Below, piece by piece: positions 31,001-40,527 of a stretch of DNA of 64,000 nt (within the stretch, counting starts at the first letter, position 1; every line of letters starts with the position of its first letter). A program made the position numbers and the translations under genes. The notes under the pieces were generated by a model, which was not told the DNA's origin, searched no databases, and was given only the letters and a program-made list of their open reading frames with translations. The stretch is from positions 62,001 to 126,000 of the forward strand of contig CAUJCR010000002.1 of the NCBI GenBank assembly GCA_963169355.1, in the 5' to 3' direction. Origin of the DNA: Bacteroidota bacterium. Its GTDB lineage: Bacteria > Bacteroidota > Bacteroidia > B-17B0 > Aurantibacillaceae.

Positions 31001-32648
31001 TTGTTAAGGATGAACTTGTTGCGCCTGGTATCACAGCAAGAGGTGAGGCTGTGTACCAAGTATAATTTGACCCACCATTTTTAGTAATCCAAGCTACAGT
31101 TCCACAATATGGAGCTTGTAAGCCATAGAAAGCTGGCGCACTTATTCCTACATTTACAGTAGTTGTAGCTGACCCACACATTGGAGAGTTTACAATAACC
31201 GTATAGTTCCCTGGTGCTAACCCTGTAGCTGTTTGGGTTGTTCCTACCTGAGTTCCCACACTATTAATCCATTGATAACTATAGCCTAAACTACTACCTG
31301 TTGCATTAACATACGCCGTTCCACTAAAGCCATTAGGGCAAGATGGTGTTGAGCCTACTCCCGTTATACTCACTGTTGTTACTGAAACAGTGGTTTGAAA
31401 AGAACTTAAACATCCATTAGGTGCTGTTACATTACAAGTAAATACTTGACCTGCCGTTACAGGGCTAATCGTTGCAGTCATTGCGTTTCCACCATTAGCC
31501 ACACTAATTGGTCCGCCTGGTCCTACCCATTGATAAGTTGAATATCCAGCAGGTGCTGTTAATACGGAAGCATTAGAGCCCGCACAGAAACTAGCAACTG
31601 CCCCACCTTGGCTACATTCTGCATCCACATAAGCATAGCCCCAGTGTCCACCTTGTGAACACCCCCCTACATAAAACTCAACATTTACTGCTGTAATAGA
31701 TGGGTAATTAGAAAAATCAAAAGCATAAGTAGCCCATTTTCTATACATGATATCAAATCCAATTACAGAATTAGTCCAAGTAGGGTCGTATTGAGGTGAA
31801 GCTGTATTCGTTAAGTTTGTATTACAAGTTACTGTATATATTGAGCAGCCTGGCACTGGATTACCATTCTGGTCGGTAACTTTAACTGAAAAATAAGGTT
31901 GTTCAGCAGCTGGATGATTACCATTTTGTAAAACCAAAGCATAAGAAACAGAGAATGATTTATTATTAGGATTTAAAGTCATTAAATAATTCAACTTACT
32001 GGCTCTGTAATTAGCTACCGCACCATTCATCCTTACTGAAGAAGGCGCTCCGAATGGACTAACAACTGGAATCTCCGATACAGTTTGTGTTCCAACAACT
32101 TTACACGCAATAGAATCCCAACCAACACAATTAGGATAAATACTGTTAGTGGCAGGTGTTGTCATAATCGTATGATAATTAGTGGTATTTGTTAATCCTA
32201 CATTGTTACCCGCACCATTCATAATTGTAGCACCTGTTTGATTATAAATAGGGAAAGGAGCACCCGTTCCCCCATTAGCAACTGAACCGTATCCACCAGT
32301 CCAGTTGGTAAAGTTTAATTGTTCAAATCCAGCATTAGGACAATACGCATTTTGAGGAGTATTATTAGGAGGAGTGATTGTTTTAAAAATGGAGCCATTA
32401 TTTCCATTCACATATATGGTTCCCATATCATACACATCGGCACTATTATGAGTTGATGTAGAGGTATGCCCCTTATGTGATAAATAATCGGCGTGCAAAA
32501 ATTTAACGTATCCTTCAACGTCTGATTGTGGAATGCCCTTTTCTTTGGCTGTTTGATAGGCAGCCTTAATGTCAAAACCATCTGGTAATTGCGACAAAAT
32601 AATTTTTGAAGAAAATAAAAAGATTAGTAATAACAATACGTGTTTCAT
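28053..32648 (-). CDS. Large secreted adhesin-like protein with Ig/PKD-like repeats and gliding motility-associated C-terminal domain (T9SS type B)
   Basis: 1531 aa; PKD motif VWDFGDGNTATGLSVTHTYTVPGTYTATITYTDNVGC; C-terminal LYVPNAFTPGNGDGLNDVFQIF...LYIFDRWGEMIYKT. Confidence 0.92.
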   Translation of the reverse strand: MKHVLLLLIFLFSSKIILSQLPDGFDIKAAYQTAKEKGIPQSDVEGYVKFLHADYLSHKGHTSTSTHNSADVYDMGTIYVNGNNGSIFKTITPPNNTPQNAYCPNAGFEQLNFTNWTGGYGSVANGGTGAPFPIYNQTGATIMNGAGNNVGLTNTTNYHTIMTTPATNSIYPNCVGWDSIACKVVGTQTVSEIPVVSPFGAPSSVRMNGAVANYRASKLNYLMTLNPNNKSFSVSYALVLQNGNHPAAEQPYFSVKVTDQNGNPVPGCSIYTVTCNTNLTNTASPQYDPTWTNSVIGFDIMYRKWATYAFDFSNYPSITAVNVEFYVGGCSQGGHWGYAYVDAECSQGGAVASFCAGSNASVLTAPAGYSTYQWVGPGGPISVANGGNAMTATISPVTAGQVFTCNVTAPNGCLSSFQTTVSVTTVSITGVGSTPSCPNGFSGTAYVNATGSSLGYSYQWINSVGTQVGTTQTATGLAPGNYTVIVNSPMCGSATTTVNVGISAPAFYGLQAPYCGTVAWITKNGGSNYTWYTASPLAVIPGATSSSLTINNPVNGAQYFLVYTTASGCKDSIKYTLTQQPGGNIYASNIKSICPGNNNSYAVINLQTAATVPYSYTVTGPSGYSHTLNNTSAIKDSITGLSIGTYSATVFDGQCLYNTTFTVNPFVYTFTLTPTNTVICTPLSTSLTVNFGNTTPATCGLSGSGGCTTPNFVTIGTGTQINSSTTYPAIYGNWYKNSRHQILYLASELLAAGVQPGKISSIAWNVAMTAGTTTYPNFTIKMKCTNVNDLGTSTAFDNVGLTQVYSAPSVNVVVGWNTYNFPVAYEWDGVSNILVDVCNDLTASYTNNSSTYYTATPFNSVRWFNSDVTVACPYTTSSGYTPNTTYRPNIRFGNCGGSNPSLFSYTWTPTAGLNPTNTYTTIANPTVTTVYNVQVEPIGQTNCMQTQSSTVSVIVPIPATVTPVGPFCSNNATAITLTATPTGGTWTGAGITSAGVLTPSLATVGNNTYTYSIGTGSCASIGNTTVSIEQYVPSTIGGTINPMCLPASTVDLSTALTTSTLGTGVWSGPGVTGNIFDPTVSGAGTHTLTYSTNSTPTTTLCPSTSTISVQVNSATQPTITAVGPYCSNGSVVTMSVTPSGGTWVAGNGISATGSFDPTAATVGNNTYTYTVGSSTCSATETTSITVVQFVPAVITGAVGPNCIYDAATNLQPLTQFPGGTWTGAGVSSDTFTPASAGAGTHVLTYSTNPSPLLYCGSTATMEVVVNPKPEANAVPNITQGCNPVTINYSSTTVNTGTMVWDFGDGNTATGLSVTHTYTVPGTYTATITYTDNVGCKDTSTATSAIDVYPMPVASFDPSLTETTVVDGQVEFTNTSTVLADNTYNWDIGGLSTSTNVDESYLFSNSGDYTVTLIATTNHGCVDDTSIVIVVKPDVVLYVPNAFTPGNGDGLNDVFQIFLPPTGVDYSTFQLYIFDRWGEMIYKTNDVNLFWNGRKNNSGPILKQDAYVYKIYFKDELGKQYQKLGHVFLMKK

Positions 32649-32752
32649 TTGATCATAATTTTAAACCGTAAAGTTACAACAAAATCAGATAGAAAAAGAA
32701 CAGTTTACTCATTAAAACTGTACTCCTACGAAATCAAAATACTCTAAATCAT

Positions 32753-33277
32753 TTAAGAGATGACAGGAGGAGGTTCCATTACATGTTTACAAGCCTTGCA
32801 AGTTCTTAAATCTAGTGAATTATAAAATTTATGAAACACGCTTTGGAACTGGGTAGTTATATCTTTTAATTCAAATTTTTCTTCAAATAATGGGTGATTA
32901 CATTTTTCACAAAACCACATTAAACCATCCATTTCACCTGGTCGGCGCTTGCGTTCCATTACCAAACCAATTGTATTTGGTCCGCGTTTTGGATTATGAG
33001 GAACCTTGGGTGGTAACAAGAAAATATCTCCTTCTTTAATAGGCACATCTACTGCTTTGCCATTTTCTTGAATTTGAACAGTAATATCGCCCTCTAATTG
33101 ATAAAAGAACTCCTCGCTTTCATTAAAGTGATAGTCTTTTCTTGAGTTTGGACCCCCCACCACCATTACTATAAACTCAGTGTCTTTATACACCACTTTG
33201 TTATTTACAGGCGGTTTTAATAAGTGGCGGTTTTCATCTATCCACTTCTTAAAGTTGAATGGTCGGGTGATACTCAT
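32753..33277 (-). CDS. nbaC: 3-hydroxyanthranilate 3,4-dioxygenase
   Basis: FNFKKWIDENRHLLKPPVNNKV, RKDYHFNESEEFFYQLEGD cupin, GLMWFCEKCNHPL, CKAC. Confidence 0.92.
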   Translation of the reverse strand: MSITRPFNFKKWIDENRHLLKPPVNNKVVYKDTEFIVMVVGGPNSRKDYHFNESEEFFYQLEGDITVQIQENGKAVDVPIKEGDIFLLPPKVPHNPKRGPNTIGLVMERKRRPGEMDGLMWFCEKCNHPLFEEKFELKDITTQFQSVFHKFYNSLDLRTCKACKHVMEPPPVIS

Positions 33278-33298
33278 ATTTAGCGAAATTTTAGTTAA

Positions 33299-34099
33299 TT
33301 AATTTCCTGGAAACTTTGCTTTTCTTTTCTCCAAAAACGCATCTACTCCTTCTCTAAAATCAGCTGTCCCAAAACTCTTTCCAAACTCCTCAATTTCAAC
33401 CTCATAGCCGTTTAATTTAGAGTTATATCCTGCATTTATAACTTTAATAGCTGTTTTTATAGCGGTTGGTGATTTAGTGGCTATTTTAGAGGTTATTTCA
33501 AAACATTTATTAAGTAATTCCTCGGGTGTAGTTACATAATTTACTAAACCCCATTTGTAAGCATCTTCTGCTACCAACATATCGGCTGTAACAATCATTT
33601 CAAAGGCTTTCCCTTTACCAACTAGTTGTGCCAAACGTTGAGTTCCGCCATATCCAGGTATTACTCCTAAACTTACTTCAGGCAAGCCCATTTTAGCATT
33701 ATTACTCGCCACACGAATATGACAAGCCATTGCTAATTCTAATCCACCACCTAGTGCAAAGCCATTTACAGCAGCAATAACTGGTTTAGAATAATTTTCG
33801 ATGAAGTTAAATATTTTAAAATGACCGATAGAACTTAATTGTTTACCTTCTTCAACACTAAAATTAGCAAACTCCGCGATATCGGCACCTGCAACAAACG
33901 CTTTATTCCCTGAGCCAGTAATAATAAGTGCCTGAACTTCTTTATTATTTTCAGCATCAACTAATACCTCGTGCAATTCCTCAATGGTTTGTTTATTTAA
34001 TGCATTTAGTTTATCAGGGCGATTAATAGTAAGTATTAATACATTATTTTTTATTTCAGCAGTTATATTTTCTAAAGCCATTTCTACAGTCATTTTCAA
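33299..34099 (-). CDS. Enoyl-CoA hydratase/isomerase family protein
   Basis: LTINRPDKLNALN, AFVAGADIAEF, GFALGGGLELAMACHIRVAS, GYGGTQRLAQLVG. Confidence 0.93.
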   Translation of the reverse strand: MKMTVEMALENITAEIKNNVLILTINRPDKLNALNKQTIEELHEVLVDAENNKEVQALIITGSGNKAFVAGADIAEFANFSVEEGKQLSSIGHFKIFNFIENYSKPVIAAVNGFALGGGLELAMACHIRVASNNAKMGLPEVSLGVIPGYGGTQRLAQLVGKGKAFEMIVTADMLVAEDAYKWGLVNYVTTPEELLNKCFEITSKIATKSPTAIKTAIKVINAGYNSKLNGYEVEIEEFGKSFGTADFREGVDAFLEKRKAKFPGN

Positions 34100-34193
34100 T
34101 TAAATTTAGTTGCAACAAATATAATACGATATGTATGGATTACACAAAAAGTTATTAACCACCTCTATAAGGCTCATAAAACCTAGCAAAAAC

Positions 34194-34226
34194 AAAAAAC
34201 CTGTTTGGATTTCAAACAGGTTTTTT
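34194..34226. terminator. Rho-independent terminator
   Basis: 14-bp perfect stem AAAAAACCTGTTTG/CAAACAGGTTTTTT, 5-nt loop. Confidence 0.85.
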
Positions 34227-34227
34227 G

Positions 34228-35784
34228 TTAAATAACAATTTCGTCTTGGTCTTTATTAAAGAAGTGATATTCCATAAAGGCATAACTATTGGAGCTAATA
34301 ATTTTAACCCATTGTTTATGTTCAAAGTACCATTTCCATTGTTTGCTTCGTAAAAAACCTTTTTGTTTTAAGAATCCTTCGATGTAAGGATGCACACACA
34401 ATGTAATATTTTTAGCGGCTTGTTCTTTGATAATAAATCGTAGGGCAATCTCAATTTGTTCTACAAACAAAATGCTTGGCTGAACTTTACCACTTCCGTT
34501 ACAACTTGGGCAACTTTCTAAAACCTCCACATTTACCTCTGGGCGCAAACGCTGACGGGTAATTTGAATAAGCCCGAACTTACTTGGTGGCAAAATATTG
34601 TGTTTTGCTCTATCCGATTTCATTTCCTCTTTTAATTTATCAAAGAGTACTTTTCTATTTTCAGGATCGTGTAAATCAATAAAATCAACCACAATAATAC
34701 CGCCCATATCACGTAGTCGTAACTGACGAGCTACCTCAACAGCTGCTTCTAAATTTACTTCTAAAGCATTTTCTTCTTGCGATTTATCGCTTTTTGCTCT
34801 ATTTCCACTATTTACATCAAATACATGGAGCGCCTCTGTGTGTTCTACAATAAGGTATGCCCCACTTTTCATAAACACTGTTTTTCCGAACAATGATTTA
34901 ATTTGGCGATCGATACCAAAATTATCGAAAATAGGCACTTTGCCAGTATAATGTTTTAAGATATCTACTTTATCTGGCGAAATGGTTTTGATGTAAGATT
35001 TTAAATCGGTAAACACTTCTTCGCTATTTACATGAATAGCATTAAAAGAGGAGTTTAAAAAATCTCTTAGGATAACGTTAGTTCTATCAACCTCACCTAA
35101 TACTTTAAACGGAGGTTCGGCAGTTTGTAAAGCCTTAAAACAAGTATCCCATTTGGATACTAAATCTGCCATATCCGCTTCAATATCAGCAACCGATTTA
35201 CCCTCGGCAACAGTACGAATAATGACACCAAAGTTTTTAGGCTTAATACTTTGTACTAATGATTTTAATCGTGTTTTCTCTTCGCTACTTCTTATTTTTG
35301 AAGAAACAGAAATTTTATCTGAGAAAGGGATTAATACAATATATCTTCCTGCAATAGAAATTTCGGTAGTAATTCGGGGGCCTTTAGAAGAAATGGGTTC
35401 TTTAGCAACTTGAACTAATACATATTGTCCACTTTTTACTGCATCATTTATTTTGCCGTCTTTATTTATATCAGCTTCATTTTTAAAATACATTAAATTG
35501 CTCACGCTCTGTTTACCAGAACGAACTGCCTCTACGTACTTAAAAATAGAATTAGCTTGAGGACCTAAATCTAAATAATGCAAAAATGCATCTTTATCAT
35601 AACCTACATCTACAAAAGCGGCATTTAAGCCTGTCATTACTTTCTTTACCCTGCCGAGGTAGATATCACCTACCGAAAACTTTACGTTACTCTTTTCTTT
35701 ATGTAGTTCTATTAAACGTTTATCGTTTAATAATCCTATTACAACTTCGCCAGGTGTAGAATTTATTACTAGTTCTACATTCAC
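34228..35784 (-). CDS. rng: Rne/Rng family ribonuclease (RNase G type)
   Basis: VGDIYLGRVKKVMTGLNAAFVDVGYDKDAFLHYLDLGP S1 domain; GGIIVVDFIDLHDPENR; CPSCNGSGKV zinc link. Confidence 0.93.
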   Translation of the reverse strand: MNVELVINSTPGEVVIGLLNDKRLIELHKEKSNVKFSVGDIYLGRVKKVMTGLNAAFVDVGYDKDAFLHYLDLGPQANSIFKYVEAVRSGKQSVSNLMYFKNEADINKDGKINDAVKSGQYVLVQVAKEPISSKGPRITTEISIAGRYIVLIPFSDKISVSSKIRSSEEKTRLKSLVQSIKPKNFGVIIRTVAEGKSVADIEADMADLVSKWDTCFKALQTAEPPFKVLGEVDRTNVILRDFLNSSFNAIHVNSEEVFTDLKSYIKTISPDKVDILKHYTGKVPIFDNFGIDRQIKSLFGKTVFMKSGAYLIVEHTEALHVFDVNSGNRAKSDKSQEENALEVNLEAAVEVARQLRLRDMGGIIVVDFIDLHDPENRKVLFDKLKEEMKSDRAKHNILPPSKFGLIQITRQRLRPEVNVEVLESCPSCNGSGKVQPSILFVEQIEIALRFIIKEQAAKNITLCVHPYIEGFLKQKGFLRSKQWKWYFEHKQWVKIISSNSYAFMEYHFFNKDQDEIVI

Positions 35785-35946
35785 CTTTAAATAATTTTAT
35801 ATTAATATTTTTAGTTTCAATTATATAGATACCAATATCTTACAATTCAAAAATATTGTAACATATATAAACAACACAAGCAGAAAGATTATACAAACCT
35901 TTCTGTTTATGTTGTAAAATTCAAAATTAATAATCAGCTGAGCCGA

Positions 35947-36036
35947 TTATTTTTTCTTATGACGACTCTTTCTCAAACGTTTTTTACGTTTGTGAGTTGC
36001 CATTTTATGTCTTTTTCTTTTCTTTCCGCTTGGCAT
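35947..36036 (-). CDS. bS22/mS38 (AURKAIP1/COX24-like) small basic ribosome-associated protein, 29 aa
   Basis: Complete ATG-TAA reading frame MPSGKKRKRHKMATHKRKKRLRKSRHKKK; not in the supplied ORF track. Confidence 0.85.
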   Translation of the reverse strand: MPSGKKRKRHKMATHKRKKRLRKSRHKKK

Positions 36037-36062
36037 AATCCTATTGGTTTAAAAATTTATAT

Positions 36063-36908
36063 TTATTTAATTGTTTGTTTTTTTAGTTGTTCAATGTATT
36101 TCTTTATCTCATTTCTCGCCATTACATCATCTGTTTTAGAAGCATAAACTTCAAGCATCTCAATGGTTTTTGCAATATTACCTTGTTGTTCGTAAGCATC
36201 AGCAAGATGTAAATACGCTTCGATATAAAGTGGATCAATAGCTAATACTTTTTCAAAACGTTTAATTGCTTTTTCCCATTGTTGCGATTGTACTGAGAAG
36301 AATGCAAAATTCATTTGAAGTTTCACGTTATTGCTATCTATTTTTTCAAGCTCTTTTAATAACGCGATACCTTGCATTGGGTCTTTTCCACCCTCTACAT
36401 AACAAGCTGCTAATTGAATCTTAGCATCAAAATTAGTACTATCTTTTTCGATAGATTTTTGATAACAGTGTACAGCACTTTGATATAAAATTGGAATTTC
36501 TTTCTCATCTTTTATAAAACGAATCGCATAGTAATATCTATTTCCAGCTTTATGAAAATCCTCTGCTTTTTGGGTGATATTAGCTGTTTGTTCTACGAAA
36601 TAAGCCGCAAAATCTGGTCGTTTTAAATTATCCCAAAATGCAATTACATCAACAAAAGCATTATCTGATTGAGTGCTTTTTGCTTTTGCCAATAAATCAT
36701 CGTAGTGTGTTTTTTCTTTAATTTCTAAAGCATTAACAGCAAGTTGTACCTGACTTTGTAAATCTTGTACAAGCATCTCATTACTTTCCAATTTCTGCTT
36801 CTCGGCCATCTTTTTGGCCGATGGTGTATTTGGCGCAATAAATAAAAGAACGGTTAAAACAACAGCTGTTAATCCTAATCCAATCTGTGTTTTACGTGCA
36901 GTTGTCAT
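36063..36908 (-). CDS. Tetratricopeptide repeat protein, membrane-anchored
   Basis: N-terminal TM; TPRs such as AIKRFEKVLAIDPLYIEAYLHLADAYEQQGNIAKTIEML. Confidence 0.85.
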   Translation of the reverse strand: MTTARKTQIGLGLTAVVLTVLLFIAPNTPSAKKMAEKQKLESNEMLVQDLQSQVQLAVNALEIKEKTHYDDLLAKAKSTQSDNAFVDVIAFWDNLKRPDFAAYFVEQTANITQKAEDFHKAGNRYYYAIRFIKDEKEIPILYQSAVHCYQKSIEKDSTNFDAKIQLAACYVEGGKDPMQGIALLKELEKIDSNNVKLQMNFAFFSVQSQQWEKAIKRFEKVLAIDPLYIEAYLHLADAYEQQGNIAKTIEMLEVYASKTDDVMARNEIKKYIEQLKKQTIK

Positions 36909-37225
36909 TAATCAATTTCGTTATTATCTAATGGTTCGGCTACTTTTACATTTCGCTTAACGCGTTCGCTAAAAGTTTTAGCTGGTTTAAATGCTGGAAT
37001 ATAGTGTGCAGGTATTACCACAGTTGTATTTTTTGAAATATTACGTCCTACTTTTTCTGCACGCTTTTTAACTACAAATGTTCCAAACCCTCTTAGATAT
37101 ACATTTTTTCCTTCGGTCATAGAAGAGCGGATGGTTTTCATAAAAGCCTCCACAGTCGTTTGTACAACCACCTTCTCAATACCAGTTTTTTCTGAAATTT
37201 CGTTTACAATATCTGCCTTTGTCAT
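36908..37225 (-). CDS. HU/IHF family DNA-binding protein
   Basis: MTKADIVNEISEKTGIEKVVVQTTVEAFMKTIRSSMTEGKNVYLRGFGTFVVKKRAEKVGRN. Confidence 0.95.
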   Translation of the reverse strand: MTKADIVNEISEKTGIEKVVVQTTVEAFMKTIRSSMTEGKNVYLRGFGTFVVKKRAEKVGRNISKNTTVVIPAHYIPAFKPAKTFSERVKRNVKVAEPLDNNEID

Positions 37226-37272
37226 TTACAATATATTTAAAATCAATGATTTAATATTTAAAAATCGGGCGA

Positions 37273-37280
37273 CAAAGATA
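37273..37280 (-). promoter_or_regulatory. Bacteroidota -7 element TATCTTTG upstream of the HU gene
   Basis: TAnnTTTG on the minus strand, 48 nt before the ATG. Confidence 0.4.
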
Positions 37281-37346
37281 CATTTTTTATTGTAAATGAA
37301 AAATTTATTTACCTAAATAAGTGCTTTTTTGTTAAAAAAAGGGGAA

Positions 37347-38843
37347 TTAAATTTCTTTACGCATCCGCGCAACTGGAATATCAAGCTGTTCGCGGTACTT
37401 AGCAACGGTTCGGCGGGCAATATTGTAGCCTTTACTTTTTAGGCTCTCACAAAGCGCATCGTCGGTTAATGGTTTTTTCTTGTTTTCGTTTGAGATTAAA
37501 TCTTCTAATATTTTTTTAACCTCACGCGTACTTACTTCCTCGCCACTATCTGTACCCAGTGATTCTGAAAAGAAAAACTTTAGCGGCTTGGTTCCATAGG
37601 GTGTTTGCACAAACTTACTATTTGCTACCCTCGATACAGTGGAAATGTCTAGTTTTACCTTATCGGCAATATCTTTTAATATCATCGGTTTTAACTTCGA
37701 CTCATCTCCTGTTATAAAATACTCTTGTTGAAACTCCATTATACAGTGCATGGTTATTGACATAGTTTTATACCTTTGTTGTAAGGCATCAATAAACCAT
37801 TGTGCTGACTCAACTTTATCTTTTACAAATGCTCCTGCTTGCTTGCTAGATTTATCCTTAGCTTTAGAGTATTCTTCTAGCATTTGTATATACTCTTTAT
37901 TTACTTTTAGTTCTGGTAAGTTACGCTGATTAATGCTTAACTCGGGCAACCCATCTACTACTTGTATATTAAAATCAGGTATTACTTCGGAAGTTTGACC
38001 TTTAAAATCAACCTCAGAATTACCAGGGCGAGGATTTAAGCGTCTGAGTTCATCAATTACTTCTTTTAAATCCTCATCGTTTAAATCTAACTTACGAGCA
38101 ATCTTATCATAATGCTTTTTCAGGAACTCATCCATCATGTGTTTTACCACCTCAATAGCTAAAAGTGTTTCTCTTGCTTTTTCTTTTTTATGCTCGAGTT
38201 GAATTAATAAACATTCTTGTAAACTACGCGCTCCAACACCTGGTGGATCAAACGTTTGAATAATGCGTAACATCTCTTCCACTTCTTCCTCTTGAACCGT
38301 AAGACCAGAGTTTAATATAAATGCGCCATAAATTTTATCTAGCTCTCGCAAATAACCATCTTCATCAATCCACCCAATAATGAACATACCAATCATATAT
38401 TGTCTTTCGGTAAGTTCCTTAAGCCCAAGCTGATGTTCTAATTTAGAACGGAAATCAGGCGACTCCACCACCACTGTTTGAAAATGCTCGTCATCAGCAC
38501 TTCTATTTACTACATCATACTTATAGGAATCTAAATCTCCGTCGGCCATGTAATCCTCTAACTCATAACCATCGTCTATTTTTGTTATTTCATTTTCTTC
38601 AGATCCATAACTATCATCATCACTTAAATTATCATCAGTATTATCAATCTCATCATATTCATTACTCACCTCTTCCGTTTCCGTTTCATTACTTTCATTT
38701 TCTAAGCATGGATTCAGTTCTAATTCTTCTTTGATACGTTGCTCTAACTCAACAGTAGTTAGCTGCAACATTTTCATTAATTGTATCTGTTGCGGAGATA
38801 GCTTCTGACTGAGTTTTAATCCTTGTATTTGTTTTAATGCCAT
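37347..38843 (-). CDS. rpoN: RNA polymerase sigma-54 factor
   Basis: QGLKLSQKLSPQQIQLMKMLQLTTVELEQRI N-terminus; LDISTVSRVANSKFVQTPYGTKPLKFFFS; ARRTVAKYREQL RpoN box. Confidence 0.97.
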   Translation of the reverse strand: MALKQIQGLKLSQKLSPQQIQLMKMLQLTTVELEQRIKEELELNPCLENESNETETEEVSNEYDEIDNTDDNLSDDDSYGSEENEITKIDDGYELEDYMADGDLDSYKYDVVNRSADDEHFQTVVVESPDFRSKLEHQLGLKELTERQYMIGMFIIGWIDEDGYLRELDKIYGAFILNSGLTVQEEEVEEMLRIIQTFDPPGVGARSLQECLLIQLEHKKEKARETLLAIEVVKHMMDEFLKKHYDKIARKLDLNDEDLKEVIDELRRLNPRPGNSEVDFKGQTSEVIPDFNIQVVDGLPELSINQRNLPELKVNKEYIQMLEEYSKAKDKSSKQAGAFVKDKVESAQWFIDALQQRYKTMSITMHCIMEFQQEYFITGDESKLKPMILKDIADKVKLDISTVSRVANSKFVQTPYGTKPLKFFFSESLGTDSGEEVSTREVKKILEDLISNENKKKPLTDDALCESLKSKGYNIARRTVAKYREQLDIPVARMRKEI

Positions 38844-38873
38844 TGATATGGCAAATATACAAAAAAAAGACTT

Positions 38874-39467
38874 TTAATAATTGTAATAAGGCGAAATTAA
38901 GATATACACCAATACACCGCTAATGGTTACATATAGCCAAATTGGGTAACTAAATCGTGTGATTTTTTTATGTTTCACAAAATCATTTTTAAGCGCATAA
39001 TAAAATGATAAAAGAATGAGTGGCAAAACAATGGCTGCTAAGAAAATATGTGATAACAAAAAGACTAAATAAGGTATTCTGCTTCCAGATACCGCTGCTC
39101 TTTCTTCATCTTCTAAAAATCCATTGTGATTGACATCGCCATACACGGTGTCTGCTATAAAATAATGGGCGGTGATGTATGACACGAAAAACAAAGCTGA
39201 TAAGAAAAAAGCTGTGAGATTTAACTTTTTATGAAGTGCTAATCTTTTTGTTTTTACAGCCCAAAGCGACGTAAGTAACAATAAACTACAAGTTGCATTA
39301 ATACAAGCATTAAGCAAGGGTAACTTATAAATAAAATCTGGAAATACCTCTGGGGCAGGCAATACTCTTTTGTTTAGTAGAATAACCACTAAACAAATTA
39401 AGATGCTTATGCTTAATACTAATTTAAACGCCTTGGCGTCTTGATTTTTATTTTCCTCGTTACTCAT
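38874..39467 (-). CDS. DUF420 domain-containing membrane protein
   Basis: FPDFIYKLPLLNACINATCSLLLL, LHKKLNLTAFFLSALFFVSYITAHYF, SHIFLAAIVLPLIL, KHKKITRFSYPIWLYVTISGVLVY. Confidence 0.85.
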   Translation of the reverse strand: MSNEENKNQDAKAFKLVLSISILICLVVILLNKRVLPAPEVFPDFIYKLPLLNACINATCSLLLLTSLWAVKTKRLALHKKLNLTAFFLSALFFVSYITAHYFIADTVYGDVNHNGFLEDEERAAVSGSRIPYLVFLLSHIFLAAIVLPLILLSFYYALKNDFVKHKKITRFSYPIWLYVTISGVLVYILISPYYNY

Positions 39468-39850
39468 ATTGAATTAATAAATGTGCCTTTGAATTTGGTA
39501 AATGTAATATCTTTAAAAAACAACGTTGCCTCAACAAACAATTCTCCTTCTTGCTTTGGTTGAAATACAATTTCAACATTCACAGTTTGATGTTGAGTAG
39601 GAATTATCATTGCAGTGAATTTAATATTATCTCCTTTTTTAAGAGTTAACGTTTTTGAAACTTGTTGCTGTAATATCTCTTTAATAATTTGTGTTTGGCA
39701 AACTCCTGGCACAACAGGCATTTGCTCGAAATGCCCTTTAAATATGGCATGTTGTTCGTTTAAAACTATTGTTGCCGAAATTTTAGAATCTATTTGCTGA
39801 ATAGATTTAATAATATAAAAGTCATTTAATAAAAAAGTGTGTGTTGTCAT
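39464..39850 (-). CDS. 3-hydroxyacyl-ACP dehydratase-like hotdog protein
   Basis: AIFKGHFEQMPVVPGVCQTQIIKEIL, a FabZ/FabA-like GHF...PGV motif. Confidence 0.8.
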   Translation of the reverse strand: MTTHTFLLNDFYIIKSIQQIDSKISATIVLNEQHAIFKGHFEQMPVVPGVCQTQIIKEILQQQVSKTLTLKKGDNIKFTAMIIPTQHQTVNVEIVFQPKQEGELFVEATLFFKDITFTKFKGTFINSI

Positions 39851-40527
39851 TACTCTGTAATTGAATTTAACTCAAAATAAAATTTAATTAAACCATATTG
39901 TTTAGCCTTCGCTTTTGCAAATCCTCTATCTGACATATTATTATAAATTACTTTAGAATTTAGCCTCTTGCCGTGATAGGTTTCTTGTTCAACAATAGTG
40001 TATTTTGACTTATCTAAATGCTCCAATTTTGCTGTCTTTTCTGCTTTTAGAAAAGTTTTTTGGCGATTGCCCGAACTAAGCATTAAGAAAGTTTGCTTGC
40101 TTTTATGAGTACATTCATTAAGCACTTTGCCCTTAATATTTAACAATAATATATTTCTAAAATTTTCTTTAAGCACTGTAATAATGGCTGGTTTATTTAA
40201 TGGTTCGAAAACATAACGAGCATTTATACTATCTCCTTTTACCTCAAAATCAAACATTTTCATTCCAAGCTCGGTTACAAAAACAATATGTGCCGTAACA
40301 CTATCAGTTTGTTTTACTAATACAATACCTGTTAAATGATTCTTTAATACATCTATTGTAGTATTAAACTTTAAAATTTTATCAAGTTTAATAATTGGAG
40401 TAATTATGCTATCAGCAACAATTGTAGAGCAATTAGTTAACTTCTGATACTTTGAAATAGCACAAGAAGAAAAAAACATACAGCAGATACTACTTAATAA
40501 TAAATAATTCTTGAGGTATTGCTGCAT
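39850..40527 (-). CDS. Hypothetical lipoprotein
   Basis: Lipobox-like CCMFFSSC signal; no confident family; in an overlapping operon. Confidence 0.6.
   Translation of the reverse strand: MQQYLKNYLLLSSICCMFFSSCAISKYQKLTNCSTIVADSIITPIIKLDKILKFNTTIDVLKNHLTGIVLVKQTDSVTAHIVFVTELGMKMFDFEVKGDSINARYVFEPLNKPAIITVLKENFRNILLLNIKGKVLNECTHKSKQTFLMLSSGNRQKTFLKAEKTAKLEHLDKSKYTIVEQETYHGKRLNSKVIYNNMSDRGFAKAKAKQYGLIKFYFELNSITE

Noticed and set aside
35959-36147. 62-aa + strand ORF
   Set aside because: Antisense to the bS22-like gene and the 3' end of the TPR gene; no plausible protein features.
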